DNA of 64,000 bases from Calliopum simillimum (GCA_951812925.1 OX638368.1:6386001-6450000), one strand, 5' to 3'; counted from the stretch's first letter, positions 12,346 to 22,845 are shown. Notes: generated from the letters alone by a model not told the origin. Program-made: numbers and translations.

Positions 12346-13566
12346 ATGAGTGTGATATGCGGAAAATGTGAAAAAACAATTTCACGAAACGACAAATTAT
12401 TGAAGTGCGGAGGTTTTTGTCATAAAGTGTTTCATGCTAAAAAATGCAGTGATCCAAATAAGATGGTTGAAAATGAATTCACTGAGTATGATGTCAATTT
12501 AATTGAAACAAAGCAAAACATAAAATTTTTGTGTAATTGTTGCATCGAATTTGTTAAAACACTTGGAAATAACTACAAAGAAATATTGTCAGCCATTGAA
12601 ATAAATAAAAAAGAAATTCTTAACAAACTAAATGAGAATGCAGAAAATATAAAGAGAGAATTAAACAGTAAGTTAGAAAGTGCAAGTGTAAGTGCTCCAC
12701 ACACAGCTGTTCAGAAAAAATCTTATGCCGATATGTTGAAAAAGAGTGGTGATGTGACTGTATTAGTGAAGCCCAAAATCAAACAAGAATGCACACAAAC
12801 AAGAGTAATGTTGAAACAAAAGATTGACCCAACAGGAATGAGCATAAATGCAGTTCGTAACAAACAAAACGGATGTATTGCAATAAAATGTGGCAGTGAA
12901 AATCACTCACAAAAGTTACTGAAAGAAATGAAAAAAAACCTATCTGAGGATTATGAAGTTCTAATTCCTGCCTGTATAAGACCCAAAATATGTGTTATGA
13001 ATATTTCGGAAGATATAAGCAAAAATGAATTGATCGATAAAATCAAGGCACAAAACGATGGTTTTAATGAAAGTGAATTAAAACTGATGCGTCTGTATAA
13101 AACAAAACAGCGGTTTAATAATTTGAATGCAGTTATTGAAATTGATGCGAAACATTTTCACAAAATTATTGAAATTGGAAAGATTAATATAGGCTGGAAT
13201 CGATGCCTGGTTAGAGAATGTCTTGATATATTGAAATGTTTTAATTGCCAAGGATACAATCATATGTCCAAATCTGTGAATTCATCAGGAGTCAAAAACG
13301 ACTGCAGAAACAAAGTAGCGTGTGCAAAGTGTGCTGGAGAACACCATGTCTCGACTTGTAAAAGTGAAAATTTCAAGTGTGTTAATTGCGTTAAATTTAA
13401 CGAGAATTTAAAGAATATAAGCAATGAGAGTATAAACGGGGAAGAGGTTGACGGTAATCATGAATCGAGAGAGGTTGACTGTAATCATGATTCGAGAGAC
13501 AAGTTATGTCCTATATATATTCGCAGATTACAAAACTACGTGGAAAAAATTTCATATGAAAAATGA
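12346..13566 (+). CDS. LINE ORF1 (gag-like nucleic-acid-binding protein)
   Basis: This 406-residue protein is expected to coat element RNA and chaperone target-primed reverse transcription. It begins with a zinc-finger-like module (CGKCEKTISRNDKLLKCGG then CHKVFHAKKC, residues about 5-34) resembling PHD/RING-type C4HC fingers. A lysine-rich, coiled-coil-prone middle follows. The C-terminal part has gag-type knuckles at about 295-345: CFNCQGYNHM and CAKCAGEHHVSTC, then CVNC. This order, with ORF2 directly downstream, is the standard LINE ORF1 arrangement. Its TGA overlaps the ATG of ORF2 (ATGA), which suggests termination-reinitiation or leaky coupling of translation. The frame is intact, unlike most transposon genes here. 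Smaller ORFs inside it on both strands are shadows. Confidence 0.88.
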   Translation: MSVICGKCEKTISRNDKLLKCGGFCHKVFHAKKCSDPNKMVENEFTEYDVNLIETKQNIKFLCNCCIEFVKTLGNNYKEILSAIEINKKEILNKLNENAENIKRELNSKLESASVSAPHTAVQKKSYADMLKKSGDVTVLVKPKIKQECTQTRVMLKQKIDPTGMSINAVRNKQNGCIAIKCGSENHSQKLLKEMKKNLSEDYEVLIPACIRPKICVMNISEDISKNELIDKIKAQNDGFNESELKLMRLYKTKQRFNNLNAVIEIDAKHFHKIIEIGKINIGWNRCLVRECLDILKCFNCQGYNHMSKSVNSSGVKNDCRNKVACAKCAGEHHVSTCKSENFKCVNCVKFNENLKNISNESINGEEVDGNHESREVDCNHDSRDKLCPIYIRRLQNYVEKISYEK

Positions 13567-15992
13567 ATATTCAAAAGAACTTTTTAAAAATAATGTTTCT
13601 CAACATTCATACTTTAAGGCACAAATTAACTGACCTCATTGCATTCAATCAAAGTTTCTCAGGATTTGATATTATTGCTTTGAATGAAACATGGCTTTAC
13701 TCAAATGAAGCAAAATATATTAACATGAATGGATACATTGCAGTTCATAACGTAAGAGACTTTAATAGGGCTGGTGGTACATGCATCTTTGTTAAAGACA
13801 ATATTAATTTTACTGTTATATTTCAATCCACTAAGTATAATGCTACTATGATTAAGCTCAACGATCAAAAAGCTAATTTGAAAATCTTAACAGCATACCG
13901 TGCACCAAATGAAGATGAACATGAATTTATAATGTTCCTGGATAAGATTTTATCAGAACACAAGAAAATTGTATTTCTCAGTGATACTAATATTGATTTG
14001 TTAAATAGTGCAAGGTCTGAACAATACAGTGAAGTAATTTTAGCCAATGGGTTACAAATAGCTAATGACATTACAATTGACTCTGGTACCAGAACAACGC
14101 AAACATCGAATAAAATAATTGATCATGTAGCCACTGATTTAAATATTGATGAGTTTGATTTTAAAATAGAAATTAAAGACTGCGCATTCTCTGACCACAA
14201 GGCATTGTTTTTCACAGTGGACAGAAAAACTAAAAAAAAGGTACCTATGGCAAAAAGGATATGTCAAAAATTGTCTGCTTCATGTTTTAGAAGATATTTG
14301 TGTGAACAAAATCTTAATGATGAAACAATCACTCTGGAGAGCTTAGTGGAATTGATTAAAACAGCTAAAACAATGAGCACCAGCTACAAAACGCTTAGGA
14401 CTCGTGAAAATACTTGGATGAATTCCGAAATAGTCAAAAAAATAAAAAAAAGGAACAAATTATTTAAAAAACATAAGGAATCTCCTAGTAATGCGTGTAT
14501 TAAAACTGCATATCTACAATTAGAAGCAGATATTAAAAGAGATATAAAAATCGCAAAACAAAATTACTTTCATTACAAAATAGAAGCTGCTGGTACTGAT
14601 GGTCGTAAAATATGGTCTGTTATAAAAGAAGGGTTAAATATAAGCAAAAACAGTATGTTATCTGGTCCCGAAATCAACATTGATGGAAGAACTGCAGTTG
14701 ATCCGATAGAAGTTGCAAATGCGTTAAATGAGCATTTTATTGAGACAGGAAGTAGGCTTACACGATGCTATGACAACTCTCGCATCTATCCCACTCGAAA
14801 TGAAATAAACCATCGTTCGTTTTTCTTGAAACCAGCTACAGAAGAAGAGGTACTGCAAATAATTACAGACCTAAAATCGAACACAGCCCCTGGGGTTGAT
14901 AATATTACTGTGACTGACATCAAATTGATTAAAGACTTGATCAAACGACCACTAGTAAGGATAATAAATAAATGCTTAAGTACAGGAGAATATCCAGAAA
15001 TTATTAAAGAAACTGTGGTTATTGCAATTCACAAATCAGGTGATTCAAAAGATGTCAATAATTATCGACCAATATCTTTGCTTCCAGTCTTGGGTAAAAT
15101 CTTTGAAAAAGTAATCGACATAAGGCTTAGAGATTTTATAATAAAAACTGCTGGTTTTGATCCGTTTCAATATGGATTCCAAAAAGGTAGTGGCACAATA
15201 TCAGCTATAACTGAAACAATTAATGAAATAAATAAAAATCTTGACGAAGATAATTATGTAGCTGCCGTTTTTATTGACATGTCAAAAGCTTTCGATGTAG
15301 TCAACCACTCGATCCTATTGGACCATCTGAGTGATCTAGGCGTAAGAGGTGTAGCTCACCAGCTGTTCGCGAGCTATTTATCTGGTAGACCTGTGAAGAC
15401 CAAGGTAAATGGACATTTCAGCGATCCGTCAAACTTAAAAATGGGAGTTCCGCAAGGCTCTATATTGGGACCAACATTGTATATATTATATGTTAACAAT
15501 TTGAGATGTGCAAATTTGTCGGCCAAATATGCTGTTTATGCTGATGATACGGCACTTATATATAGTTCAAAATCAGATACTGCATTACAAAACATTATTA
15601 ATGATGACCTTTTAAGAGTAAACAAATGGATAAAAGGAAATGAGCTATTTTTAAATGCGAGAAAAACCTCTTACATGCTGTTCAAACAAAAAAATAAAGC
15701 CGAAATAAACATTAACATAAGAATTGATGATGAGCAAGTTCAGCGGAAAACAGAAGTTACATATCTCGGAGTAGTTATTGATGAAGCATTGAGTTGGAAT
15801 TCCCACTGGATTAAAATAAAAAATAAAATTATTCCACTTATTGGTGCAATTCGACGCTTTGATTTCATTAATATGAAAACCGCCAGTTTAATATATAACG
15901 CCCATGTTATGTCGAAAATAACATATGGAGTTTTAGTAACTTCACATTGTACCGGTGGCTTACTCAGCAATGTTTCAGAGAGTTATGTGTAG
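13563..15992 (+). CDS. LINE ORF2, endonuclease-reverse transcriptase (main open part)
   Basis: This ORF would nick target DNA and copy the element RNA at the nick. Residues about 5-220 form an APE-type endonuclease: NIHTLRHKL, ALNETW (catalytic Glu), AYRAP, SDTNIDLL and FSDHKALFF (the SDH motif). The reverse transcriptase follows: NYRPISLLPVLGKIFEKVI near 499, AFDVVNHSILL near 576, GVPQGSILGPTLY near 630 and YADDTALIY near 659 (catalytic YADD), then the thumb. The ATG overlaps the ORF1 stop. After about residue 795 the reading frame slips and ends at 15992, while the true C-terminus continues in another frame (15955-16356). The element is therefore defective by one visible frameshift unless this is a sequencing error in a single base. 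Confidence 0.9.
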   Translation: MNIQKNFLKIMFLNIHTLRHKLTDLIAFNQSFSGFDIIALNETWLYSNEAKYINMNGYIAVHNVRDFNRAGGTCIFVKDNINFTVIFQSTKYNATMIKLNDQKANLKILTAYRAPNEDEHEFIMFLDKILSEHKKIVFLSDTNIDLLNSARSEQYSEVILANGLQIANDITIDSGTRTTQTSNKIIDHVATDLNIDEFDFKIEIKDCAFSDHKALFFTVDRKTKKKVPMAKRICQKLSASCFRRYLCEQNLNDETITLESLVELIKTAKTMSTSYKTLRTRENTWMNSEIVKKIKKRNKLFKKHKESPSNACIKTAYLQLEADIKRDIKIAKQNYFHYKIEAAGTDGRKIWSVIKEGLNISKNSMLSGPEINIDGRTAVDPIEVANALNEHFIETGSRLTRCYDNSRIYPTRNEINHRSFFLKPATEEEVLQIITDLKSNTAPGVDNITVTDIKLIKDLIKRPLVRIINKCLSTGEYPEIIKETVVIAIHKSGDSKDVNNYRPISLLPVLGKIFEKVIDIRLRDFIIKTAGFDPFQYGFQKGSGTISAITETINEINKNLDEDNYVAAVFIDMSKAFDVVNHSILLDHLSDLGVRGVAHQLFASYLSGRPVKTKVNGHFSDPSNLKMGVPQGSILGPTLYILYVNNLRCANLSAKYAVYADDTALIYSSKSDTALQNIINDDLLRVNKWIKGNELFLNARKTSYMLFKQKNKAEININIRIDDEQVQRKTEVTYLGVVIDEALSWNSHWIKIKNKIIPLIGAIRRFDFINMKTASLIYNAHVMSKITYGVLVTSHCTGGLLSNVSESYV

Positions 15993-16356
15993 ATCATTAA
16001 AGGCACTGTATCACATACCTTTCCGCACTCCTACGGTTGAAGTTTTCAGCAAAACTAATGCTTTGAATCTCAACAAAGTTATTTTCATTGAAAAGGCTAA
16101 ATACATATATAAAATCAAAAATAACTGCATCAAGAACAACACAGAAATTACAATTGGAAATCAACTTCACAGTTACAACACAAGAAGACACACTAACATC
16201 AGAACAATTAAATCAAGGACCAATAGAAACAGATATGGTCTACTTAACACTGCAATTGAAGCCTTTAATATGTTGCCATCAAATCTCTTGAACAGTACTA
16301 ATTTAGAATATTTCAAAAAAAACTTAAAAAACTATGTAAAAACTCTGGAAATTTAA
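15955..16356 (+). pseudogene. LINE ORF2 C-terminal region, frameshifted
   Basis: About 130 codons continue the ORF2 protein in a shifted frame: FQRVMCRSLKALYHIPF, HSYNTRRHTNIRTIKSRTN, YGLLNTAIEAFNMLP, then a stop at 16356. LHSYNTRR followed by GLLNTAIEAFNMLP is the usual C-terminal tail of Jockey/CR1/L2-type RTs. The break lies near 15945-15960. Joined to the upstream part, the protein would have a normal length of about 925-930 residues. Confidence 0.8.
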
Positions 16357-16471
16357 ATTGTTGTCGATATTTATTAATAAGTTATTTATTTATTTATTGA
16401 ATTATTATCTTAAAACTTCTCTTTTTTAAATTACTCTTATACCAACTGTATAGTTGTCTGAGTTCTTATCA

Positions 16472-16514
<43 letters not shown>

Positions 16515-16518
<4 letters not shown>

Positions 16519-16600
16519 GTTGAGAAATATCGTTATGGGGATTATGATCGTGGGGATTGTGTCACGGCACCTTGCATCTAACCTCAAATATAGCCAAAGT
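16515..16600. repeat. Inverted arm of the hairpin repeat, 3' side of LINE
   Basis: Positions 16515-16546, containing AAATATCGTTATGGGGATTA, are the near-perfect complement of 12060-12090; only a two-base swap differs. A further GGGGATTGTG follows at about 16552. The pair was split by the LINE insertion. Confidence 0.7.
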
Positions 16601-16854
16601 GGCCATTTTTCATGAGTTTGACCTCAAATATCTCTAAATCCTGAGGTGGTGGGTCAATTCTGACCGCGGATTCGGATTTTACGCATAAAGTTACTTCGGA
16701 AATGCTTGGCAACAAAACTTTGTTGGAATGTGTTATTAATTTAGAAAATTTATTACGTACCATTTTTTACCCGGTAGTACAAGGGTTAAGATTTTTTTCA
16801 GAATTGTTCTTTTAGTCTAAAGTCAACATAAAAACTTAATTTGAAGTTGGTCAC

Positions 16855-17215
16855 CATGATAATGGCATTAAATGTCATTGAAAGCAAAGCTAATTGTAGA
16901 TAAATATTAAGAAGAAAAGGAAAAACAACTATCATTTTACCGCTTATGACATTTAGTGTAAAAAAAAATCTCTGGCACGACTTCGATTTCCGTGGTTTCT
17001 TTGATATGACGATGTTTTCAGATAAAATGGCCGAAAATAAGTTGAAAAACTTAAATAAAATTTTTCTATAACTCGCTTCGTTTTAGAGATATTAAGGTTT
17101 AAGAAATACAACAAAATTGAAGAAATTTCAAAAAAATTAAGAATTGACGATGCTTTTTACATAAAACGATATCTTCTTCGGTTTCGAGATACATATCAAG
17201 ATTTAAGTTTTTAGA
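16855..17215. repeat. Mixed dispersed repeats
   Basis: Positions 16855-16985 are a copy of the repeat at 6150-6345. Positions 16990-17215 hold two copies of an AT-rich module around AATAAAATTTTTC and CTTCGTTT-GAGATAT. That module is also present at 17690-17920 and several times at 24940-25480. No ORF of interest. Confidence 0.5.
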
Positions 17216-17221
17216 GAGTAA

Positions 17222-17573
17222 TAGCCTGTTTCTACCGAAGATTTAGCTCTGATTAGATTAGTAAATCATGTTGTTGAATCCTACCCGTTTCCACCGGCCA
17301 AACTATATTAATTTCTGTCAGTAAATGTCTTGCATTTAATTTTTTTCTTAATATTTATCTTCCATTTGCTTTGTGTTTATGTCAATTGTCAAAGTTCCAG
17401 GGGTGCCACTAGGTCAAAAATTGCTAATATCGGTAGCCTTGCTGAAGATTTTAATTTAACTTAAGTCTCAAATTTATTTTTGGATGGTAAATCCTGGGAT
17501 CAACAATCAGATTTAGCGCTAAATCCAGACACTGCATTAAATCACCTTTTAAATCTGCGGTGGAAACAGGCTA
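17222..17573. mobile_element. 352-bp TIR element with TAA target duplication (PIF/Harbinger-type MITE)
   Basis: The left end TAGCCTGTTTCTACCGAAGA pairs with the right end, whose reverse complement reads TAGCCTGTTTCCACCGCAGA. TAA flanks both sides (17219-17221 and 17574-17576). A 3-bp TWA duplication is typical of PIF/Harbinger. No transposase is encoded. The interior holds an inverted copy of the CCGGTGGAAACGG repeat, so the element may be composite. Confidence 0.7.
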
Positions 17574-18314
17574 TAAGTCCAGTTGTTAATTTCTTGTTTG
17601 TTTTTTAAGGGCAAAAAGGGCTTTTGTTGTTATCGTGGTGGTTTTGTTGTTGTTGTTTGGGTTACTGTTTAAAAATTTCTTCAGTATTCTTGTATTATTT
17701 TAGTCTCGATTTCTCGAAAACGAAGGGAAATATCAAAAAATTTTAATAAATTTTTTCGACTTATTCTGGATCATTTTATGTGAAAACGTAGTCAACTTTT
17801 TTGAAAGTAAATTTTCTCGTCTCGTTAACTCGAAAACAAAGCGAGAAATCGAAAAATTTTATTTAATACTTTGGACTCATTTTGGGTTAGTTAATTTATA
17901 AAAAAACTTCGTTAAAACGAGGAGTCACGGAAATCGACGAATCCCCATATATCAGTCCCGAAAATCCCGGTATTAGTCACGATGGATCCCGGGATTTTTT
18001 AAAAGAATTAATTTTGCCGCGCCTTAATGTTGTTTTAAATAGATTGGAAATCTTTTTGTCCAGATTATAACAGGAAGAGTCTTATTCTGAAGGTGACGAA
18101 AATGTCAACAATAAACAAGTTACAAAAGAACCAAATAATTTAAAAGAAAAGCTTTTGAAAATTTTGTCCGAAGTTCGAACAGAAAAATTTATAAAATGTC
18201 TGAAGCTTAAATAAAGGAAGTGGGTTTGTTTTCTAATGGAGGGGATCGATGCTATTGTCTCCAAAAAGCTTTAAATTTATTTCCACGATTCGACCTTTTT
18301 TTCATTTGTGTATG
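17574..18314. other. AT-rich spacer with repeat modules, no gene
   Basis: The AAATTTTTCGA...TCGTT module recurs at about 17745-17910. The 18082-18264 ORF (minus strand) has no recognisable domain. Nothing else is seen. Confidence 0.5.
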
Positions 18315-18316
18315 TA

Positions 18317-18689
18317 CAGGGTGATTGGGAATCGGTAGAACACCGGAAAATGTAAGATTTCTTTGTTCTATTTTTAAAATTTTTTTAATTTATTGCCATT
18401 AATTTGGCACTTTCACAAAACGTCAGCCAGTTCTTAAGTTAGTTTATTGACTGTTTTTTTGCTTGTATAGTACTAATGAAAATACCAACGCGCTTTTTCT
18501 AAATTGAAGTATGATAATTTTATATTGAGTCAGTTCATATTATGATATTACTTTTGTCCCTTTATGGACTTACTCCAATATCTCCGTTGATTTTGCGAAT
18601 TTAAAAAAAAATGGATCTAAGAAAAGATGTTCAGAATAGTCCTAGGAATCTTATATTTTCCGGTGTTCTACTGATTCCCAACCAACCCG
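18317..18689. mobile_element. 373-bp mariner-type MITE
   Basis: Imperfect long inverted ends share TTGGGAATC, GTAGAACACCGGAAAAT and TAAGATT. The left end starts CAGGGTGATTGGGAATC after a TA (18315-18316) and the right end finishes before a TA (18690-18691). CAGGGTG plus a TA duplication is typical of Tc1/mariner derivatives. A partial inverted copy lies at about 24690-24795 (GCGCGTTGGTATTTT). The 71-codon ORF at 18611 is not coding. Confidence 0.7.
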
Positions 18690-18845
18690 TATACATATGT
18701 AGTAAATTTCAATCAAGATTGGGATACGAAATTCGGAGCGTCTTAATTTTTTTTAGATCTATTTTGAGATGTACTAGCCTAAACAAGGAAAAAATAACGT
18801 TTTTACTATACTTTGAAGCTATATAACTAGAATATAGAACATTTA

Positions 18846-19598
18846 GGGGAGATGTGTGTACCTTGGTCCGAGTGTACCTCGGTCCGAGTGCCGGTTGCCA
18901 CTCAACAGTTGCACGTGTACGATAATGTTCTTCTATGAAATTTTCCACTCATACCGGTGACTCATATAAGTAGACTTCAGACCATCAAGTTGTACGCGTG
19001 TATAAAAAGCGACGGAAAAAGTGTTTTTTGTGTGTAAAAATTTGTTTTTGTAGTAAGCTACGAAACAGTTTTTAAAACATGCTGTCTGTGTGTACCTTGG
19101 ACCTAGCTTATTGACCAGAGAGCCTTTTTCGACGGGCAACCAGGAAACCATAATCGCCTCTCAATACAATATTATTATTTACGCGATTAATGTATTTATT
19201 TGCAACCATTTTTTTTTAATTAATTGTTTTTTACTAAATGCACTTTTTTGTGTTATAATTTTTGTTTATGATTAATTTTTTTTTTTTATTGAAAAAAATG
19301 TTACTTTTGATTACATATTAAATGGTTCTTTCATAATTTATTACCAAAATACAATGTATTCTCTTTTATTTTTAATAGTCCAAGGTACACTTGCATGGTG
19401 TACCTTGGACCGTTTGAGATTGCAACGGAAAAAGTAATATTTCTACCTAATGGTAAGACATAGAAATATCATTGTCACGTCATTTGATGCTGCAAGCATT
19501 GTAGAAATATAACTTAATCAAAAAACTAAAGAAACTTTTTTGGAAAATCCAGCACACTGAAAAAACTGAAAAGCGGACCAAGGTACACACATCTCCCC
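18846..19598. mobile_element. 753-bp TIR element with TACCTTGG motifs
   Basis: Perfect 25-bp inverted ends begin GGGGAGATGTGTGTACCTTG. TA flanks both ends (18844-18845 and 19599-19600), suggesting Tc1/mariner-type transposition. The core TACCTTGG or TACCTCGG is repeated about six times, in both orientations, at both ends and at about 19093, 19380 and 19400. It encodes no transposase; short minus-strand ORFs repeat LGPRYT because of these motifs. Confidence 0.75.
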
Positions 19599-19600
19599 TA

Positions 19601-21600
19601 TACGTAGAATCCGATATAGTATCTTAAAGTTCTAATTTTACCCTTTAAAACCTCATTTAAATTATGTCAATAGCTTTGTTTCTTCGAAATACCCTAGACT
19701 AAAATAATGAAGAAACATGTTTTTTACACTTTTTTAACTTTTTAGTTTAGGATATCTCCGAAAGCTATATCTCCCAAAGTAGATCCGACAGGCCATTTTG
19801 ATTTGCATATTCTTTCTTAGAATTAAAAGTTTAACAAACCAAACTAGGTTTAAAAAACAATATTAACAGTTGCTTAACTTATATTAAGCCGGATTTAATG
19901 ACGCGATTTATATCGCAGCGCAGTACAAAATTACATGCATAGTGCCTACTTTGTCCCATTGTACAACACACAGTGAACGATTAAAGGGCAAAGAGAAGAG
20001 CTGAATAATCACAGGGGTGCACAGCACAGGAGACAAAATCGACGGCGACGACGGCTGCTGCACGTAATTAAAAAAATTTATATAGTATATATACATACAT
20101 ATATATATATATAACGAAACTAAGGCCGCCGCAGCTGCCTTTTTATTTTATTACACGACAAAACGATTCAATAAAAGTTTCCCTTGTTTTTATTGTTGTT
20201 GTTGTTGTTTTTGCGCCTAAGCGAAATATTCATTCAAATTAAATGGCGATTAAAAACGTCTTACAACAACAACAACATTCCGAATTCAATTCAAAGAGGT
20301 GGAGAAAATTAAACGAATAACGAGATACAGATAAAAAAAAATGTGGTAGGGTAGGGTAGGGTACATTGATGAATATCATAATAAAATGAAATTAGCGAAA
20401 ATAATACAGATTTACGATTATTCATCATTTATACAACACCAACAACAACAGCAACAACACAAACATCTCGGCACTTCTCACAAAAATTCGCTCAATTTTA
20501 TACCGACGACGGTCGGACGACAGACAACAAAAAAACTACATCCAACAACAATTCGCAAATCACAACTATTACCTTAATTTCTTTGCTTAGTTTTTTATTA
20601 ATTATTGTATTTATTTTAATATTTTTATTATGGTATTTGTGTGCTCATTTGTTTCAGCGCAAAAATTATGCTTTGTTGTTGTTTATTTTAACTGTATTGC
20701 AGCGCAGCAGCGCACAATACCAATAACAAACACAACACAAAAATCGCAGCCAATTTTTGCTGTCGGTTTTTGCCACTTCGTATACACTACGATTGTTGTT
20801 GTTGTTGCATATAAACAAAGTTGCTCGGCGCTTACGTATGTCAATTAACACAAACAAAATACAATACAACAAAACAATAAAGTTTAACGTAATAAAATAA
20901 CAAAATTTACACATACATTTGCATTGCGAAAAAAATTTTTGCGATACTTTGCTGCTCGGCCACTCTGTGCTGTGCTGCTACGGCTGAATTTTGTTTTGCG
21001 GCCTTCTTTTTGGTGATTTTTCCTTCTTTATTCGCTCATTTACACACTTTTATACTTTTGGTTGCGAGCTTTCTACCCTATTTCTTCTCATTCAATCCGA
21101 ATGTTCGTTTTGAGACGCTACTGCGCGCTCGCTTACACACATTTGCGCATAAGATTCGCGTTCTCACTTTAACACACGACGTTTACCGTTGACGTTATAT
21201 ATGTATGTATTGTTGAAATAAAGAGACGTTGAATGAACAAGGAAAAAATACACGAAAGACGAGAAGAAAATTTTTCGCTGCCTTCAAATTCAGGTTTTCG
21301 ATTTTTCAAATCGCAATTTTTCACATTTTTAATGCAAATTTTTCACTCGTTTTATAACACAAATTTAGCCGTGCACTTTAATTTTTGTTTTTTAATTATT
21401 TCAACAGTTTATTTCTGCATTTTAATGGATTTTTCAAAAGTTTTCACACTACGAAAGAACAACCCATGCAACTTCGCGATGTATTGAGTTTGACTGCCAA
21501 AAGAAGCGAGATGGACGAAAACGCATATCACGAAGTTGGCTGCAGTTAACGCAGTTAGTGTTGCCAGTACGGAGTTCCATCGCAACATTTTTATATCGTG
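19601..21600. other. Single-copy-looking DNA with CAA/GTT tracts; possible promoter or leader region
   Basis: No protein gene is seen. An AT dinucleotide run lies at 20095-20112, a GTAGG run at 20346-20362, and CAA/CAG tracts at 20195-20215, 20266-20276 and 20438-20460. On the minus strand, 21200-20830 looks like a fly 5' leader (GC-richer, CAGCA motifs) and has a possible weak donor at about 20834 (AC|GTAAGC). It could be a non-coding first exon of the gene at 1337-3627, but this is speculation. Confidence 0.3.
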
Positions 21601-21607
21601 ACATTTT

Positions 21608-21840
21608 GTGGTTACCGGACATAATCCCAACGGACATAATCCCCATTTTGGCCATGGGGGTTATGTCCGCAATTTAATTAAGATTGAACAAAATTTTGCA
21701 ATAATCCATTTAAAAAATTTATATAGTGTTGGATGTTATAGACTGATCCACGGCCGAAGGCCGCCGCGAAGCCGGTGTTGGATTTTTGGGAGTTTTAAAT
21801 CCTGAGCTGCGGCCACAGGCCCACCACTTACCCCTACTCT
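21608..21840. repeat. Hairpin-rich dispersed repeat, copy 2
   Basis: GGTTACCGGACATAATCCC is followed by GGACATAATCCCC and its inverse GGGGGTTATGTCC around a short loop at about 21632-21672. Then come TTATAGACTGATCC and GGGAGTTTTAAATCCTGAGC. The same modules occur at 11945-12183. Confidence 0.65.
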
Positions 21841-22504
21841 TATGAAAAATTACTGTGGCTAGCAAACTAGGTGTTGGATATATTATAGACTCGATTCGAT
21901 TCCTGAACTATTGCATGATTTATTGCTCGTCGAGTCGGGGTGTAAGGCTTAACCAAAATAGACGAAACGAGACGATAGCAACTGAACGAACGTTTGCACT
22001 CGTTACGTCTGTTAACCCTCTAACCGGTAAGACTGCCCTGAGGCAGCTATGCGTTTTTTTAATTAGTTCAAAAGTTAATTTTTTTGAAGCTTAATTGCTT
22101 TAACTAGCATTTATACATTTTTCTCTTCTACATTTTAATGCCAGTTTGGGCGTTGTAAGTTTATGCGTTGAGCTGCTATGTTTCATTGAATGTCAGAAGT
22201 CGGTGAAAAACTCGTAAAAATTATTTGAGATATTTGCAATTTTTTAAAAAATAAAAAAAAAAAAACTTTTAATCGTTGTTTCGCCTTCAAAATTTTTGCA
22301 GTTTGTTGGTTTTAGTTATATTTTTATATAAGATAGTAAAAAGAGTGAAAAACATAATCAAATTCTGATTTTTTGTGATATCAATAAAGGCTGCCTGTAG
22401 GCAGCTATGTCGGTTAAGTCCAACTTTTTTTGTTCTATTCTTTTATATGTACCATACGTTTTTACATATTTAGGTGTTATTTACGGTTGTGTTACCTATG
22501 CATG

Positions 22505-22845
22505 TGTTCTCCTGTAACTCCCAGAAGGAGCACAGGACATAAATTAAAGGTCTCCATTTGTCACGATCCTTTGCGATGACTTTTATCTCTTGCTACAAAT
22601 TTCCAGATTCTTGGATTTCCTTATACAATGAAATTTTCCAGGTGGTACTCGGTTACCACGTACTCTTCTGCCTTGTGAATTCCACTTAAGGGCCTGGCGA
22701 CAGACTTTGCTGTGTATTTTCCGTAGAATATGACCAATCCATCTACACTTGCGCAGCCTATTCTCGTTTGCTAAAGCCCTCTGATTGCATTTTTGGTGTA
22801 GTTCGGCGTTTAAGATGGTGATCAGTATCGCCGGAATCCTGCTTG
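22505..22845 (-). pseudogene. LINE ORF C-terminal remnant inside the piggyBac-like element
   Basis: The segment parallels 25950-26250 base for base over long stretches, including GATTCTTGGATTTCCTT and GTGACC/ATGACCAATCCATCT. That copy translates on the minus strand as the C-terminal tail of a LINE polyprotein (see there). This copy is more decayed and has no usable frame. Confidence 0.6.

Larger units (their letters stand above)
12187..16514 (+). mobile_element. Near-complete non-LTR retrotransposon (LINE)
   Basis: The unit has a 5' UTR of about 150 bp, ORF1 (12346-13566), ORF2 (13563-16356 with one frameshift), a 3' UTR, an AATAAA at 16471 and an A tail of about 40 to 16514. The 5' UTR holds GGACGT at 12225, matching the downstream promoter element used by jockey-type LINEs; if it sits at +28 the start would be near 12198. 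The long pure A tail and mostly open ORFs suggest a recent insertion. The 5' boundary is approximate because no clear target-site duplication was found. It resembles the Jockey/CR1/L2 assemblage; the clade is not assigned. Confidence 0.85.

Noticed and set aside
18709..19151. Two minus-strand ORFs sharing LGPRYT
   Set aside because: The shared residues come from the repeated TACCTTGG DNA motif of the TIR element, not from a protein family.
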